From: Bartonella phoceensis | GTDB lineage: Bacteria > Pseudomonadota > Alphaproteobacteria > Rhizobiales > Rhizobiaceae | Length of the DNA: 64,000 nt | Direction: 5' to 3' | Assembly (NCBI RefSeq): GCF_902825145.1 | Contig: NZ_CADEAD010000002.1 | Coordinates: 124,001-188,000, forward strand | Shown here: positions 9,574-19,685 of the stretch, one piece after another | Layout: each line of letters starts with the position of its first letter | Numbering within the stretch: position 1 is the first letter of the stretch | Made by a program: the position numbers and the translations under genes | The notes under the pieces: model-generated | Database searches by the model: none | What the model was told of the DNA's origin: nothing | The model's input: the letters and a program-made list of their open reading frames with translations, nothing else

Positions 9574-10260
9574 TTATTCTTTACTAACAAAAGCTGATTT
9601 ATTTTTTGCATAATTTCTATAAAGAGGCAGTTTTACAGCTCTAAGGATTGTTCCGTAAGGAATCAACATACACAGACTCATAATAATTTTTACTAAAAAA
9701 TCGCCAAAAGCAAGTAAGAGCCAAATTGGGATCTCAACCTCTCCTAAAACAGTATTCCCCGGGAGCGAACTATCGATATAACCTGTCATCTGATCGATAA
9801 AGGAAAAACAACTGGAAAAAGCAAGAGCAAAAAATAAAACCGTATCCAATGCTGAGCCAACCAATGCTGCTGCTAAAGGCGCCTTCCACCATGTTTTATG
9901 TCGTAAAGGAGTAAAAACCATAATATCAAGAAGTTGCCCAAATAAAAATGCCAAACTTGAAGCAATTGCAAGCCGCGGTGTTGCTAAAATCCAAGAAACA
10001 AAAATTCCCATAACAAACCCGGCATAGACTACACGGCGTGCAGCAGATGGACCATAAAAACGATTGGTTAGATCATTAACCAAAAAAGCAAAGGGATAGG
10101 TAAAAGCACCATAGGTTAAGAGATCATTCAAACCGAACCAGTAAACAGGATACTGAACCAAAATATTAGAAGCGGTCACAGCAAGACACATCGCTAAGAT
10201 AGAAAAAGCAACATACTTTTTTTCTTTCTGTGCAAATAAAAGACCGTGTTCTGAAGACAT
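9574..10260 (-). CDS. yhhQ: YhhQ/VUT family queuosine-precursor transporter
   Basis: Inner-membrane transporter of 228 residues. YhhQ of E. coli imports 7-cyano-7-deazaguanine (preQ0) for queuosine tRNA modification. About six hydrophobic helices are visible. The family signature region is F-L-V-N-D-L-T-N-R-F-Y-G-P-S-A-A-R-R-V-V (about 58-77), with a conserved Asp/Arg pair and L-F-G-Q-L-L-D-I (about 106-113). It is minus strand, upstream of nothing cotranscribed; rpmB lies 116 bases upstream on the same strand. A salvage role for preQ0/preQ1 is inferred from the family. Confidence 0.88.
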   Translation of the reverse strand: MSSEHGLLFAQKEKKYVAFSILAMCLAVTASNILVQYPVYWFGLNDLLTYGAFTYPFAFLVNDLTNRFYGPSAARRVVYAGFVMGIFVSWILATPRLAIASSLAFLFGQLLDIMVFTPLRHKTWWKAPLAAALVGSALDTVLFFALAFSSCFSFIDQMTGYIDSSLPGNTVLGEVEIPIWLLLAFGDFLVKIIMSLCMLIPYGTILRAVKLPLYRNYAKNKSAFVSKE

Positions 10261-10376
10261 TTCTTAAACCTAAGATACGGAAGGAATCACATACAACGAT
10301 CAAAAAGCAGTAAACCCAAAAACACCACTTCCATAGAACGGAAACAAATAGCCAAGCCTTATCGTACCAAAGGCGA

Positions 10377-10670
10377 TTATGCTGCTTGTTCAGCTTTTTT
10401 CTTAACGATTTGGCGCTTTAACAAACGGGCACGTTGTGACAATTCTTTATCATCGGCTTTAAGCAAGAAACCATCCAAGCCACCGCGATGCTCAACAGAA
10501 CGCAAAGCACTTGCCGAAATACGCAAACGGTAATTTTTCTGCAAAACTTCCGAAATCAATGTCACATTGCAGAGATTTGGTAAAAAACGACGACGGGTTT
10601 TATTGTTTGCATGGCTAACATTATTGCCATACAGAACGGTTTTTCCTGTCAATTCGCAAGCACGAGACAT
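10377..10670 (-). CDS. rpmB: 50S ribosomal protein L28
   Basis: Large-subunit ribosomal protein, 97 residues from the ATG at 10670. It starts [20 protein letters not shown] and carries [16 protein letters not shown] and [19 protein letters not shown], all L28 signatures of the alphaproteobacterial (zinc-independent, long) form. A GTG three codons upstream is possible, but the ATG has GGTGAAG in front of it. The 3' end is Lys/Ala-rich as expected for a ribosomal protein. Confidence 0.97.
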   Translation of the reverse strand: MSRACELTGKTVLYGNNVSHANNKTRRRFLPNLCNVTLISEVLQKNYRLRISASALRSVEHRGGLDGFLLKADDKELSQRARLLKRQIVKKKAEQAA

Positions 10671-10938
10671 AAACTTCACCTTTAAACTCTAAGAAACTCT
10701 CTAGTCCCAACACTTCCAAAACAAAATGAATAAAAAAACGCACAACACTACCTTGGACGATTGGGAAGTTGTGCTTTTAATAGGATGTCGATAGCAAAAG
10801 GTCAAGTCTTTTGTAAAGCCTTTTACATCCCTTATCGTTTCATTTTGCTATCTTTTTCCATAAAAGACGTACAAAATGTTTTTTTTCCCGCTCACCATGT
10901 TAAAAAGGCGTTCACCATTCTAAAAGGAAGCATAAATC

Positions 10939-11724
10939 ATGAGCAAAATTGACCTCTCCATGACAGAGCTTCAAAAAAAACATAGCCGTTTTTCTTCACT
11001 TCTATTTGGTATGTTATGGGTGTGTTGTTTTCTTCTCTTTAGCGCACTAGGTATATGGCAAGTACAACGATTAAACTGGAAAGAAAATCTTATCAATAGT
11101 GCCAATCAGCGTGTTCATTTATCACCCATAAAAGCACCACCGCAAAATCAATGGGCACAACTTACTTTTGAAAAAGATGAGTATCGCCCTGTTATTATCA
11201 CAGGAAAATTTTTAAAAAATAAAAATATTTTTGTCACTGCTGTTGCTCAAGACACTACAGGCTATTGGGTTTTGACCCCTTTACAAACAGCAGATAACAC
11301 ACTGACTTTTGTGAATCGTGGTTTTATCCCCATGGATGCACGCCATAGCTTTCAAAACGCAGAACAATCCCCCATGCGTGCACCACCTCATCAAGATTCT
11401 GCCATAGAAACAAAGCAAACTACAATTATAGGTTTGTTGCGCATGAGTGAAAAAAATGGCTTTTTTCCCCGCAAAAATAATCCTGACAAGAACTTATGGT
11501 ACACGCGCGATCTCCCTGCCATGGCCCAAAAACTTGGTTTATCTACTGTTGCACCTTATTTCATTGATGCCGGGAAAAAAACGGCCCCACAAGCAACACT
11601 TCCCATAGCTGGTTTGACTATTGTGCATTTTCGAAATAATCACCTTGTCTATGCGATCACCTGGTTTATTCTAGCTGCTGGTGTTCTAGGAGCTTCTCTT
11701 TTTCTGCTACGGCAAAAAGACTAA
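10939..11724 (+). CDS. SURF1 family cytochrome oxidase assembly protein
   Basis: Inner-membrane protein that helps insert haem a into cytochrome c oxidase. The 261-residue protein has the SURF1 topology: one N-terminal helix (about 20-45, CCFLLFSALGIWQVQRLNWK with the family motif G-x-W-Q-x-x-R), a large periplasmic domain, and a C-terminal helix (about 234-254) preceded by H-F-R-N-N-H-L-V-Y-A-I-T-W-F. F-V-N-R-G-F-I-P near 116-123 matches the family VxRGWxP motif. In rhizobia it usually follows the cox genes; here it stands alone beside rpmB. Confidence 0.92.
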   Translation: MSKIDLSMTELQKKHSRFSSLLFGMLWVCCFLLFSALGIWQVQRLNWKENLINSANQRVHLSPIKAPPQNQWAQLTFEKDEYRPVIITGKFLKNKNIFVTAVAQDTTGYWVLTPLQTADNTLTFVNRGFIPMDARHSFQNAEQSPMRAPPHQDSAIETKQTTIIGLLRMSEKNGFFPRKNNPDKNLWYTRDLPAMAQKLGLSTVAPYFIDAGKKTAPQATLPIAGLTIVHFRNNHLVYAITWFILAAGVLGASLFLLRQKD

Positions 11725-12000
11725 AAAAGGTAAGGGATTCGTCCTCCAAAATATGATTGTTATAGTCTTGCTTTAAGAAGTATTCATCTCACAACAAAAC
11801 ACACTCTCATGGTGGTTATATTGAGAATTCCACCACCACGCTTATTTACTTTTTAAGAAACGACACACACCACGGTCATATATCATTCCCTATCATCCTC
11901 TTATACATGTTCTCTTCACCGAAGCAAAATAAAGAAAAAACGCCGCGCCACCCCTTTCCCCACAACAAAGCACCCTCTCAAACGCTATTCTTAAGAAAAT

Positions 12001-12153
12001 CTAGAAAGACTTATAGGAATAACGCCGCGCAATTGAATCAATATTACCACGACAAATACCAAGATCATTAAGCTCATCTGTTGAAAGATGACTCAATGCA
12101 TTAAGTGTCCGCCGATAACGGCGCCAATTACTGTAAGAACGCAGAATATTCAT
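12001..12153 (-). CDS. DUF1127 micro-protein (50 aa)
   Basis: A complete 50-codon reading frame, below common ORF cut-offs. It starts ATG at 12153 after a GGTGAAGG ribosome site. The protein is highly basic (WRRYRRTLNALSHLSTDEL), and L-S-T-D-E-L-N-D-L-G-I-C-R-G-N-I is the DUF1127 (YjiS-like) signature. Short DUF1127 proteins are widespread in rhizobia and Agrobacterium, where some affect RNA turnover and phosphate or carbon physiology. No function can be assigned here. It stands alone between SURF1 and purH. Confidence 0.85.
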   Translation of the reverse strand: MNILRSYSNWRRYRRTLNALSHLSTDELNDLGICRGNIDSIARRYSYKSF

Positions 12154-12309
12154 AACCTTCACCTAAACTTTGTTACTCTCTTTAAGGTATAAGGTAGAAC
12201 AAAATATAAAAAAGAGTCGTGCTATAACTTCATGACAGATATGCACACACAACATGATAAGCTTATTTAAAATTTATCTCTTTCGAAACACTTTATCATT
12301 TAAAATTTG

Positions 12310-12450
12310 TTATTGGTGAAAATGCGGCAAATCTATAAAAATCATAGCTGAGCCATACACATCAAAAGTCACTATTGTTTCTTCATCACGCATGGATCCA
12401 CCTGGTAGAAAAATTGCTGTTGCACCCACTTTAATAGCTACTCATAATCC
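12310..12450 (-). pseudogene. Duplicated 3' end of purH (fragment)
   Basis: In one open frame this stretch encodes [19 protein letters not shown] and ends at a TAA (12310). It matches the last ~40 residues of PurH, which read [19 protein letters not shown]. The 20-base block TCATCACGCATGGATCCACC is identical in both copies. It lies about 200 bases beyond the true purH stop, so it is a partial tandem duplication without a start codon or promoter. Confidence 0.9.
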
Positions 12451-12517
12451 CACCCAGTTACTACAAAAGAAGCCTACGAAACACTTATCTTGCTTGAAAA
12501 AACAACCACCAAAACCA

Positions 12518-14134
12518 TTAATGACGAAAATGCCGCACACCTGTAAAAACCATAGCTAAACCATGTCTATCAGCAGCGGCAATCACTTCCTCATCACGCA
12601 TGGATCCACCTGGCTGAATAACTGCTGTTGCACCCGCTTCAGCAGCTGCCAATAAACCATCTGCAAAAGGAAAAAAGGCATCTGATGCAACGACTGATCC
12701 TTTGGTGAGAACTTCCGCTAAACCTGCTCTCCTTGCACTTTCTTCAGCTTTACGCGCAGCAATTTTAGCCGAATCGATGCGACTCATTTGCCCCGCGCCA
12801 ATTCCAACTGTCGCACTATTTTTTGCATAAACAATAGCATTTGATTTGACATGTTTTACCACACGAAAAGCAAATTGAAGATCACGCATTTCATCTTGAC
12901 TTGGTGTCCGCTTTGTCATCACTTGTAATTTCAGATCATCAACCACCACATTATCACGCGACTGCACCAAAATCCCACCTGCAAGCGTTTTAGCAGTAAG
13001 CCCTCCACAACGCGGATCAGGAACACCGCCTGTTATCAGCAAACGAAGATTTTTTTTACTTGCTACAATTTCACGTGCCGCAATTGTCGCATCAGGAGCA
13101 ATAATCACTTCCGTAAAAATTTTGACAATCTCTTCTGCACATTCTTCATCAAGGGGTTGATTTAATGCAACAATTCCACCAAACGCGGAAACATCATCAC
13201 ACATCAAAGCTTTCAAATAAGCCTCTTTTAAACTCGGTCCTTCAGCAACGCCACAAGGATTCGCATGTTTAATAAGAGCAACAGCAGCAGTTTTTTGTGG
13301 ATTAAATTCTGCCACAAGTTCAAATGCCGCATCTGTATCGTTCATATTGTTATAGGAAAGTGCTTTACCCTGCAAAAGCTTAGCTGTTGCAACACCAAAA
13401 CGTTTATCACTATTGCGATAAAATGCTGCCTTTTGATGTGGATTTTCTCCATAGCGCATCACATTTTCGAGATGTCCAGAAAAACTTTGCCAAGATGGTG
13501 TTTCAATTTTTAAATCCTTTGCAAACCATGTTGCTATCGCTGCATCATAAGCAGCCGTACGTGCATAAGCACGCATTGCTAACTGACGTCGCATAGAAAA
13601 ACTTAAACACCCATCATGCTCCTTTAATTCAGAGAGAACCAAATCATAATCACTCACCGCTGTAACCACACCGGTATAAGCATGATTCTTTGCCGCAGCA
13701 CGAATCATCGCTGGTCCACCAATATCAATATTTTCAAGAATAGTTTGTCCATCAGCTCCAGATTGAACCGTCTCTTCAAAAGGATAAAGATTCACTACTA
13801 AAAGATCAATTCCATGAATGCCATGCTGCTCCATAGCATTCTCATGGCTAGGGTCCTCTCTAACTCCCAAAAGAGCACCATGAATCAAAGGATGGAGTGT
13901 TTTGACACGCCCATCCATGATTTCAGGAAATCCTGTAATTTCAGCAACATCTTTAACCGGTAAACCAGCAGCCATTAAGGCTTTAGCAGTCCCTCCTGTG
14001 GAAATGAATTCAATACCGTAAGCGTGAAGCGCTTGTGCAAACGCAACCACACCCGTTTTATCGGAGACAGAGAGAAGAACACGACGGACCCGATGAAGAT
14101 CAGGTATGGGAAATTTTTTTGCAACAACACCCAT
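12518..14134 (-). CDS. purH: Bifunctional AICAR transformylase/IMP cyclohydrolase
   Basis: Catalyses the last two steps of IMP synthesis: formylation of AICAR and ring closure. From the ATG at 14134 it has 538 residues. The N-terminal MGS-like cyclohydrolase domain is about 12-150 ([40 protein letters not shown]). The transformylase domain follows, with [23 protein letters not shown] and [12 protein letters not shown] longer start at 14188 is possible but would add an unlike N-terminus. It is last in a minus-strand group htpX-rsmB-heparinase-purH. Its 3' end has been duplicated downstream (12310-12450). Confidence 0.96.
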   Translation of the reverse strand: MGVVAKKFPIPDLHRVRRVLLSVSDKTGVVAFAQALHAYGIEFISTGGTAKALMAAGLPVKDVAEITGFPEIMDGRVKTLHPLIHGALLGVREDPSHENAMEQHGIHGIDLLVVNLYPFEETVQSGADGQTILENIDIGGPAMIRAAAKNHAYTGVVTAVSDYDLVLSELKEHDGCLSFSMRRQLAMRAYARTAAYDAAIATWFAKDLKIETPSWQSFSGHLENVMRYGENPHQKAAFYRNSDKRFGVATAKLLQGKALSYNNMNDTDAAFELVAEFNPQKTAAVALIKHANPCGVAEGPSLKEAYLKALMCDDVSAFGGIVALNQPLDEECAEEIVKIFTEVIIAPDATIAAREIVASKKNLRLLITGGVPDPRCGGLTAKTLAGGILVQSRDNVVVDDLKLQVMTKRTPSQDEMRDLQFAFRVVKHVKSNAIVYAKNSATVGIGAGQMSRIDSAKIAARKAEESARRAGLAEVLTKGSVVASDAFFPFADGLLAAAEAGATAVIQPGGSMRDEEVIAAADRHGLAMVFTGVRHFRH

Positions 14135-14300
14135 AAGAAAAATCCTAAAAGCGAAATGGTTAAAATCACGCAAAACAAGCTTGTGCATTTATAGCACACG
14201 CCGTTATCAAAATACACCGAAAGGATAAAGACTCTTTACTTTTTGCACCCAAAGAATAGTTCTTCTCTTATCCCTATTATAAAGGAGGAAACCACTACTC

Positions 14301-16001
14301 TCACTGACGGCGGATGAAGCGCCAACGAACCTTTTCTTTAAATGCAGGGCGAAAATATAAAACAATTTGTTGTGTGCGTTGCGGGCCTTTTAATGCCGTA
14401 AAGTCAATCGAATCTTCCAGACAAATATCAGCGTCAGGTGACATAAAATACCACTCTTGCCCATTGCCCACAGCTAAATGTACATACTCACCATCGTAGT
14501 TGACCCTCACTTGTGGATGAATATGAAATCGAACGGCAACATTATTGTGTTCACTTTCAGCTGTCTTATGTCTTTTTGAACGCTTCTCATTTGGCATAAA
14601 AAAACGATCAAAACCTTCGATCATTTCGCCATTTGTCGCTAAAATAAGACCACGCTCATGAATAAGATTAAAAGGTCGCACATAACCATTATGGCTGGCA
14701 ATAAAGCCAGTTCTCTCAGAATCCTCTATACGGTGCACTTTAACATCCGTTGGCCCCTCAAGCAAAAGTGAAGCACTACCTTTCTTTTTTTTATGAAAAA
14801 TGCCTACCGAACAATCATTAACCGTTGCTGTTGAATGGGCCGCAGTGACCCGCCCTAAATTTCGATATTCCTCACGCCCATAAGGATTAACACCGGTATT
14901 GATAATAAAGCGACTTCCCTGCGAAGACATTTCAAAAGACAAACACCCCGAACCAGCATGTTCCGCAGCAGAGCGTGGCGGAAACTTTCCTGTATCAGCA
15001 AGCACTGTTGTTTGATTAGCTTGTAAACGCTGAAACCCTGAATAACGTGCATAACTAAAAGGATTCCCTGCTGTTTCATCAAGTTTTAAAAGTGCCGATA
15101 AATGTTCGGGCACAAGAGGACCAACCCCATTAAAATGGGCCAATGTTTGATCTTCATGGATAAAAAACCGCAAAGCCGGCAACATACGTTCCACAGAATC
15201 AATGAGAATACGTGGTGCCGTTTCATTGCTGTGTATAAAAAGATGACGTAAAGACAATAAATCCGACAATAAGTTCAGCAAAATAACAGGACTACGCGAA
15301 ATATGCCCCCCATCAACCAAGATCTGGCATGAAAGTTCTTCTCTGAGAATAGTTTGCACCTTTTTTTTCATAACCGCAGAAACAGGCAAAGCAAGAGAAG
15401 CGAATGTCAAAGCTACCGCTGCTTGTAAACGTTGATCATTGTTTTCCATACTAGCAATCGTTATGCGCAAATAACGAAATTGAAAACCAAGAGCACGTAA
15501 AAAGCGCTTTTCAAACCGCTCACTTGCCCCTTGCAACAGCATTTTCGAATGACAAATCCACGAAATTAACCGCCGTGCCACCACCGGTGCACTCCAGGCA
15601 AGCCCCTTTACTTTTTTGCCACCATGATCAAACCAATCTTCTAAGAGAAAACGCGCATGTGCCGTAGCTAAATCACTCTCTGCTGCTGCCATATGTCGCA
15701 ACCAATGAAAATTATGAAGAGCACTTTCCCATTCTGGCGTTGGAGGAACCAACGAAAAAGGTGAAACAGCACCAGAATGAACGATATGACCAGCAAAAGC
15801 AAAACGACCATGATAAAATTCATGGGCCATCGTGGGATCAGCTAAATGCAAATCAAGAGGATACGCTAAAATTTTATGCGGGTGAAACCCCGAAAACCGC
15901 CAACAAAACAGTGGTCCAACCCATAAGCATCGTATAAATTGGCGTGCCTTATCCACAAAGTCCGACACCTTTACCTGAGGGCCTTTTACCGCAACTGCCA
16001 C
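14301..16001 (-). CDS. Heparinase II/III family protein
   Basis: A 566-residue protein of the heparinase II/III-like family, conserved between rsmB and purH in rhizobia. The N-terminal alpha-helical toroid half has W-x-R-F-S-G-F and the W-S-A-P-V-V-A-R-R-L-I-S-W-I segment; the C-terminal beta-rich domain has I-I-N-T-G-V-N-P-Y-G-R-E-E-Y-R and AAHSTATVNDCSVG. Despite the name there is no proof it cuts glycosaminoglycans. A role on a cell-surface polysaccharide is only an inference. No signal peptide is evident at the chosen start. Confidence 0.85.
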   Translation of the reverse strand: MAVAVKGPQVKVSDFVDKARQFIRCLWVGPLFCWRFSGFHPHKILAYPLDLHLADPTMAHEFYHGRFAFAGHIVHSGAVSPFSLVPPTPEWESALHNFHWLRHMAAAESDLATAHARFLLEDWFDHGGKKVKGLAWSAPVVARRLISWICHSKMLLQGASERFEKRFLRALGFQFRYLRITIASMENNDQRLQAAVALTFASLALPVSAVMKKKVQTILREELSCQILVDGGHISRSPVILLNLLSDLLSLRHLFIHSNETAPRILIDSVERMLPALRFFIHEDQTLAHFNGVGPLVPEHLSALLKLDETAGNPFSYARYSGFQRLQANQTTVLADTGKFPPRSAAEHAGSGCLSFEMSSQGSRFIINTGVNPYGREEYRNLGRVTAAHSTATVNDCSVGIFHKKKKGSASLLLEGPTDVKVHRIEDSERTGFIASHNGYVRPFNLIHERGLILATNGEMIEGFDRFFMPNEKRSKRHKTAESEHNNVAVRFHIHPQVRVNYDGEYVHLAVGNGQEWYFMSPDADICLEDSIDFTALKGPQRTQQIVLYFRPAFKEKVRWRFIRRQ

Positions 16002-16066
16002 AATCTCATCTCCGTAACCACTGAATCGTGCACAATTTCGGCCATTTTAGTAAATGAACCGTTAAA

Positions 16067-17434
16067 TTAAGCCACTTTCCGCAAGCGTGCTGCAAAAAAA
16101 CCATCCATTCCTAAAAACACATTCTTCTCAGCATCAAAATTTTGCAGACAAAAATCTGCAGGGGTTGTTCGCAAAATCCCGGCAAAAGAAAGCAAATGCG
16201 GGATTGCCCCTACTTCCTCTAAACAAATAGGCTCTAAAATAACGTCGCCACGTACCGATAAAATTTTTTCAATAAGATCTTCCCCTTCTTCTCTTGCCAA
16301 CGAACAATTGGAAAAAACAATGCGCCCCCCCTTCTTTACCAAAGTAATTGCTGCGATAAGCAAATCATATTGCAGCGCTGCCAATTTAACGATATCGTCC
16401 ATTGATTTCGTCCATAAAATATCGGGATGACGACGGATCGTTCCTGTAGAAGAACAAGGAGCATCAAGAAGAACAGCATCAAAAAGCTGTTCGGGACGAA
16501 AATCTCTCACATCTCCCTGCCAAGTAGAAACTGAAAAATGAAGGCGCTCCATATTCGCTTTTAAACGCTTTATCCGGTTAGCAGAAAATTCAACCGCTGT
16601 TACGTCGGCCCCTTGCAAAGCCAATTGTGCTGTTTTTCCCCCAGGGCTTGCACAAAGATCAGCAACCCGTTTGTCCTGAATATTTCCAAGTAAACAAGCA
16701 GGCAATGCTGCAGCAAAATCCTGAACCCACCAAGCTCCTTCCTCATAACCTGGTAAATCAGCAACAGAACCATCTAAACTGCTCAATCGAACAGAACCGT
16801 TGGGCAAAACAACACCTCCAAGCCGTTTAGCCCATCCAACACTATCGGATTTGACCGTTAAATCGAGAGGGGGTGGAGTACTTTGAATTGCTAAAATCTG
16901 TTCAGCTTTTTCTTTTCCATAAGTTGAAACCAAAAGCTTACCAAACCATGCCGGAATCCCTTCAATGCTGGGGACCTGTTGACACAACACATCAGCCTCA
17001 CGTGCAACATTGCGCAAAAGAGCATTGACCATCCCTGAAAACCGGCCCATACGGGGATCAAGCTTAGCCACACGTACAGCCAAATCAATAGCAGCATGAT
17101 CGGGGATATTAAGGTACAGAATTTGTGCCACACTGATATGCAAAAGATGCTGAAGTGAAAGTGCTTGTAAAGGCAAAGGACGCGTTAAAAAGCGTGATAA
17201 AGCTCCTATAATCTGCCCTCGATGACGCAACGCCGCTGCCAAAATAGCGCGACACAACGAACGATCTCGCTGTGAAAGTCCTAAATATTGCGGATGTCCA
17301 TGTTCGTTATCGGTCAAACCCGAAAGGGACGCGTGCTTATTAAGTATCGCCCCTAAAAGACGAACGCATACCTGCCGAACAACTAGTCCTGGAACATTTT
17401 TTTCGGACACACGACCCGCATTCCCGTGTTTCAA
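16067..17434 (-). CDS. rsmB: 16S rRNA (cytosine967-C5)-methyltransferase RsmB-like
   Basis: A 455-residue RNA cytosine methyltransferase. An N-terminal NusB-like RNA-binding domain (about 20-160) precedes a Rossmann methyltransferase domain: VADLCASPGGKTAQLAL (motif I, near 267-283), VLLDAPCSSTGTIRRHPD (motif IV with the PCS cysteine near 326), and G-R-I-V-F-S-N-C-S-L (motif VI). The usual motif VI reads Y-x-T-C-S; here Asn replaces Thr but the catalytic Cys remains. htpX lies immediately upstream on the same strand, 33 bases away, so they are likely co-transcribed. Confidence 0.92.
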   Translation of the reverse strand: MKHGNAGRVSEKNVPGLVVRQVCVRLLGAILNKHASLSGLTDNEHGHPQYLGLSQRDRSLCRAILAAALRHRGQIIGALSRFLTRPLPLQALSLQHLLHISVAQILYLNIPDHAAIDLAVRVAKLDPRMGRFSGMVNALLRNVAREADVLCQQVPSIEGIPAWFGKLLVSTYGKEKAEQILAIQSTPPPLDLTVKSDSVGWAKRLGGVVLPNGSVRLSSLDGSVADLPGYEEGAWWVQDFAAALPACLLGNIQDKRVADLCASPGGKTAQLALQGADVTAVEFSANRIKRLKANMERLHFSVSTWQGDVRDFRPEQLFDAVLLDAPCSSTGTIRRHPDILWTKSMDDIVKLAALQYDLLIAAITLVKKGGRIVFSNCSLAREEGEDLIEKILSVRGDVILEPICLEEVGAIPHLLSFAGILRTTPADFCLQNFDAEKNVFLGMDGFFAARLRKVA

Positions 17435-17467
17435 AGCAACACCTTTATTCTCTTAAGAGTTCTATGA

Positions 17468-18511
17468 TCAAGACTTTTTTGAACCTTCATAACGAAGCCA
17501 AGAAGGGCGTTTTGTAACGTGCTGAAAAGCACTCTTTCCCTGTTTATCTGATATACTGGTCTGCGCATTAAGCTCTAGACCTCCATAATCTAAGCCCCTG
17601 CTTTTTTCATGCAAACCACCTTCTTCACTCCATCCCATGCTCTCGATCATTTTTCCCTTCATCTCTTCAGCTTGCCGATAAAGAGCAGCAATACGATTTG
17701 CCGTTGCTGGATGTGTCGAAAAAAGGCTATCAGCTCCTTCACCGCTCAAGGGATTAATAATAAACAGATGTGCTGTTGTTGGATTATGTTCTGCCTCTTC
17801 ATTGTATACTCTACGTCCACCATCGGCAATTTTACGCAATGCCGAAGCCAACCATAAAGGATTACCACATATTTCCGCCCCCCGGCGATCAGCAGCATAT
17901 TCACGCGTGCGACTAATAGCCATCTGCACCAGCATCGCTGCAAAAGGTGCCACAATCAGAGCTATGATTCCACCAATCCCCCCTGCACCATGAGAACGTT
18001 CTGAAGAATTACGCGGTCCCCCCATAAAAAAAGCGAAATTACCAAGCATTGAAATTGCTCCTGCAATCGTTGCTGTCAAAGTCATTGTTAACGTATCACG
18101 ATGTTCAATATGTGCGAGCTCATGTGCCATAACACCGGCAATTTCTTCTGCACTTAACTGCTTTAACAACCCTGTACTTGCAGCAACAGCTGCATTTTGA
18201 GGATTGCGTCCCGTAGCAAAAGCATTCGGTTGTGCACTTTCAATAACATAAATTTTTGGTTGAGGAAGAGAGGCTTTCCTGGCTAAATCGCTTACAATCT
18301 TATAATAAACTGGTGACGAATCTTGATCAACTTGGCGCGCACCATACATGCGTAAAACGATTTTATCCGAATTCCAATAAGAAAAAAGATTGATTCCACT
18401 TGCCATCAAAAGCGCAAAGATCATGCCACTGCCCCCTCCAACAAGATAACCAACTCCCATAAAAAGAGCAGTCATAAAAGCCAAAAGCATTGCTGTACGC
18501 ATTATATTCAT
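17468..18511 (-). CDS. htpX: Membrane zinc metalloprotease HtpX
   Basis: Heat-shock-type M48 protease of the inner membrane that degrades damaged membrane proteins alongside FtsH. It has 347 residues. Two N-terminal helices (about 5-40) are followed by the zinc motif H-E-L-A-H (near 130, in [16 protein letters not shown]), and a third ligand region, [10 protein letters not shown]. The C-terminal ~50 residues (from about 295) are an extension seen in rhizobial HtpX. It is first in the htpX-rsmB-heparinase-purH series and divergent from the SDHAF4-like gene, whose promoter must lie in the 83-base gap. Confidence 0.95.
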   Translation of the reverse strand: MNIMRTAMLLAFMTALFMGVGYLVGGGSGMIFALLMASGINLFSYWNSDKIVLRMYGARQVDQDSSPVYYKIVSDLARKASLPQPKIYVIESAQPNAFATGRNPQNAAVAASTGLLKQLSAEEIAGVMAHELAHIEHRDTLTMTLTATIAGAISMLGNFAFFMGGPRNSSERSHGAGGIGGIIALIVAPFAAMLVQMAISRTREYAADRRGAEICGNPLWLASALRKIADGGRRVYNEEAEHNPTTAHLFIINPLSGEGADSLFSTHPATANRIAALYRQAEEMKGKMIESMGWSEEGGLHEKSRGLDYGGLELNAQTSISDKQGKSAFQHVTKRPSWLRYEGSKKS

Positions 18512-18594
18512 TTCTCAAAAAACTCCATGATAAAATACAATCAATATTATATGATGGGGTTTTCTTTCTGCTTCTTCAATGGAATAGGTGTAAA

Positions 18595-18813
18595 ATGGAT
18601 AAAAAAGACGAGAAAATAAGCGAACAAAATGTGAGCACTGTTAATAAACAGCCACTCCTCTCTCCTGCAGCACAACGCGCCTTACACGAAGCTGCAGAAA
18701 GGCGTAAAAATGAAAAAAATGAAGAAAAACCTTTAGAAAATGGTGGACGCGGCGGCAAAGACCCCTCACGCTACGGAGACTGGGAAATTAAAGGCCGCGC
18801 CATTGATTTCTAA
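18595..18813 (+). CDS. DUF1674 protein, SDHAF4-like complex II assembly factor
   Basis: A 72-residue protein starting at the ATG at 18595, after AATAGGTG; the frame is open further upstream but has no better start. The C-terminus NGGRGGKDPSRYGDWEIKGR followed by A-I-D-F is the DUF1674/SDHAF4 signature. In eukaryotes SDHAF4 protects flavinated SDHA before assembly; the bacterial homologues are presumed to act on SdhA. The N-terminal part is charged and probably disordered. It is divergent from htpX and convergent with rpsP. Confidence 0.88.
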   Translation: MDKKDEKISEQNVSTVNKQPLLSPAAQRALHEAAERRKNEKNEEKPLENGGRGGKDPSRYGDWEIKGRAIDF

Positions 18814-18950
18814 AAAACCAACGTTGACTTAAAAAATCAGATTTTTTTAAAGAAGATCCATTTTTTATCGACAAAAACGGATAACAATCGTTCTTCTTTA
18901 TAAAATTTATAAAAGCTTTTGAAGATGCATTTGATTAGATTTCAGAATCA

Positions 18951-19316
18951 TTATGCTTCTTCTGCTATTGCAGCAGCGGCTTCTTCAGCGGCTTGTTTTG
19001 CAGCAGCTATGCGTTCTTGTGCTTTTTTGCCAGGTTCACCTTTTTGTGGATTATTGCGGGTTGGACGTTTCTTTAAGCCAACCGCATCCAAAAATCGTAA
19101 AACGCGATCTGTTGGCTGAGCTCCTTGATCAAGCCAATATTGGATACGCTCTTCATCAAGTTTTACACGTGGTCCATCTTTAGGCAACATTGGGTCCCAT
19201 GCACCAACACGTTCAAGAAACCGTCCATCACGCGGACTACGCACATCCGCAACAACAATGTGATAGTAAGGACGCTTTTTTGAACCTCCACGGGACAAAC
19301 GAATTTTTAATGCCAT
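18951..19316 (-). CDS. rpsP: 30S ribosomal protein S16
   Basis: Small-subunit ribosomal protein needed for 30S assembly. It starts [20 protein letters not shown] and continues [20 protein letters not shown], the family signature. At 121 residues it has the Ala/Lys-rich C-terminal extension usual in alphaproteobacteria. It follows ffh and chorismate mutase on the same strand. The usual next genes rimM-trmD-rplS are not adjacent but lie about 16 kb further left. Confidence 0.97.
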   Translation of the reverse strand: MALKIRLSRGGSKKRPYYHIVVADVRSPRDGRFLERVGAWDPMLPKDGPRVKLDEERIQYWLDQGAQPTDRVLRFLDAVGLKKRPTRNNPQKGEPGKKAQERIAAAKQAAEEAAAAIAEEA

Positions 19317-19349
19317 ATTTTATCTCCTATTCTCAGTCCTGGCTTTCGT

Positions 19350-19664
19350 CTAAATTGATTTGTTTTGTTTTTGTTCTTGAGCAATCACCTCATGGTTATG
19401 CACAACCTCTTCAATGACAAACTTTAAAAATTTTTCAGCAAAATCTGGATCGAGATGACTATCTATAGCCAATTGCCGCAACCTGGCGACTTGATGCTGC
19501 TCACGCAGAGGATCGACTGTAGGCAAATCATAACGCGCTTTTAAGTATCCTACAGCCTTCGTACAACGAAAACGCTCTGCCAAAATATGAATCAAAGTTG
19601 CATCAAAATTATCAATAGATACCCGTAAATGCGCTAATTCATCCAATATTTTTTCCTGCATCAT
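19350..19664 (-). CDS. Chorismate mutase (AroQ class)
   Basis: All-helical chorismate mutase, converting chorismate to prephenate for Phe and Tyr. The 104-residue protein shows the AroQ pattern: L-x-x-L-R-x-x-I-D-x-x-D (10-21), a conserved Arg/Lys set around F-R-C-T-K-A-V-G-Y-L-K (32-42) and D-P-L-R-E-Q-H-Q-V-A-R-L (51-62). It sits between ffh (21 bases upstream) and rpsP (33 bases downstream), a conserved rhizobial order, so all three are probably one transcript. The tyrC-like gene at 45.3 kb would act on its product. Confidence 0.9.
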   Translation of the reverse strand: MMQEKILDELAHLRVSIDNFDATLIHILAERFRCTKAVGYLKARYDLPTVDPLREQHQVARLRQLAIDSHLDPDFAEKFLKFVIEEVVHNHEVIAQEQKQNKSI

Positions 19665-19685
19665 ACCTCCTTCCCTCTTCGCATC

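Noticed and set aside
18828..18852. CTTAAAAAA/TTTTTTTAAAG as a bidirectional terminator between the SDHAF4-like gene and rpsP
   Set aside because: The stem is almost purely A-T and such inverted runs are common in this AT-rich DNA; too weak to list.
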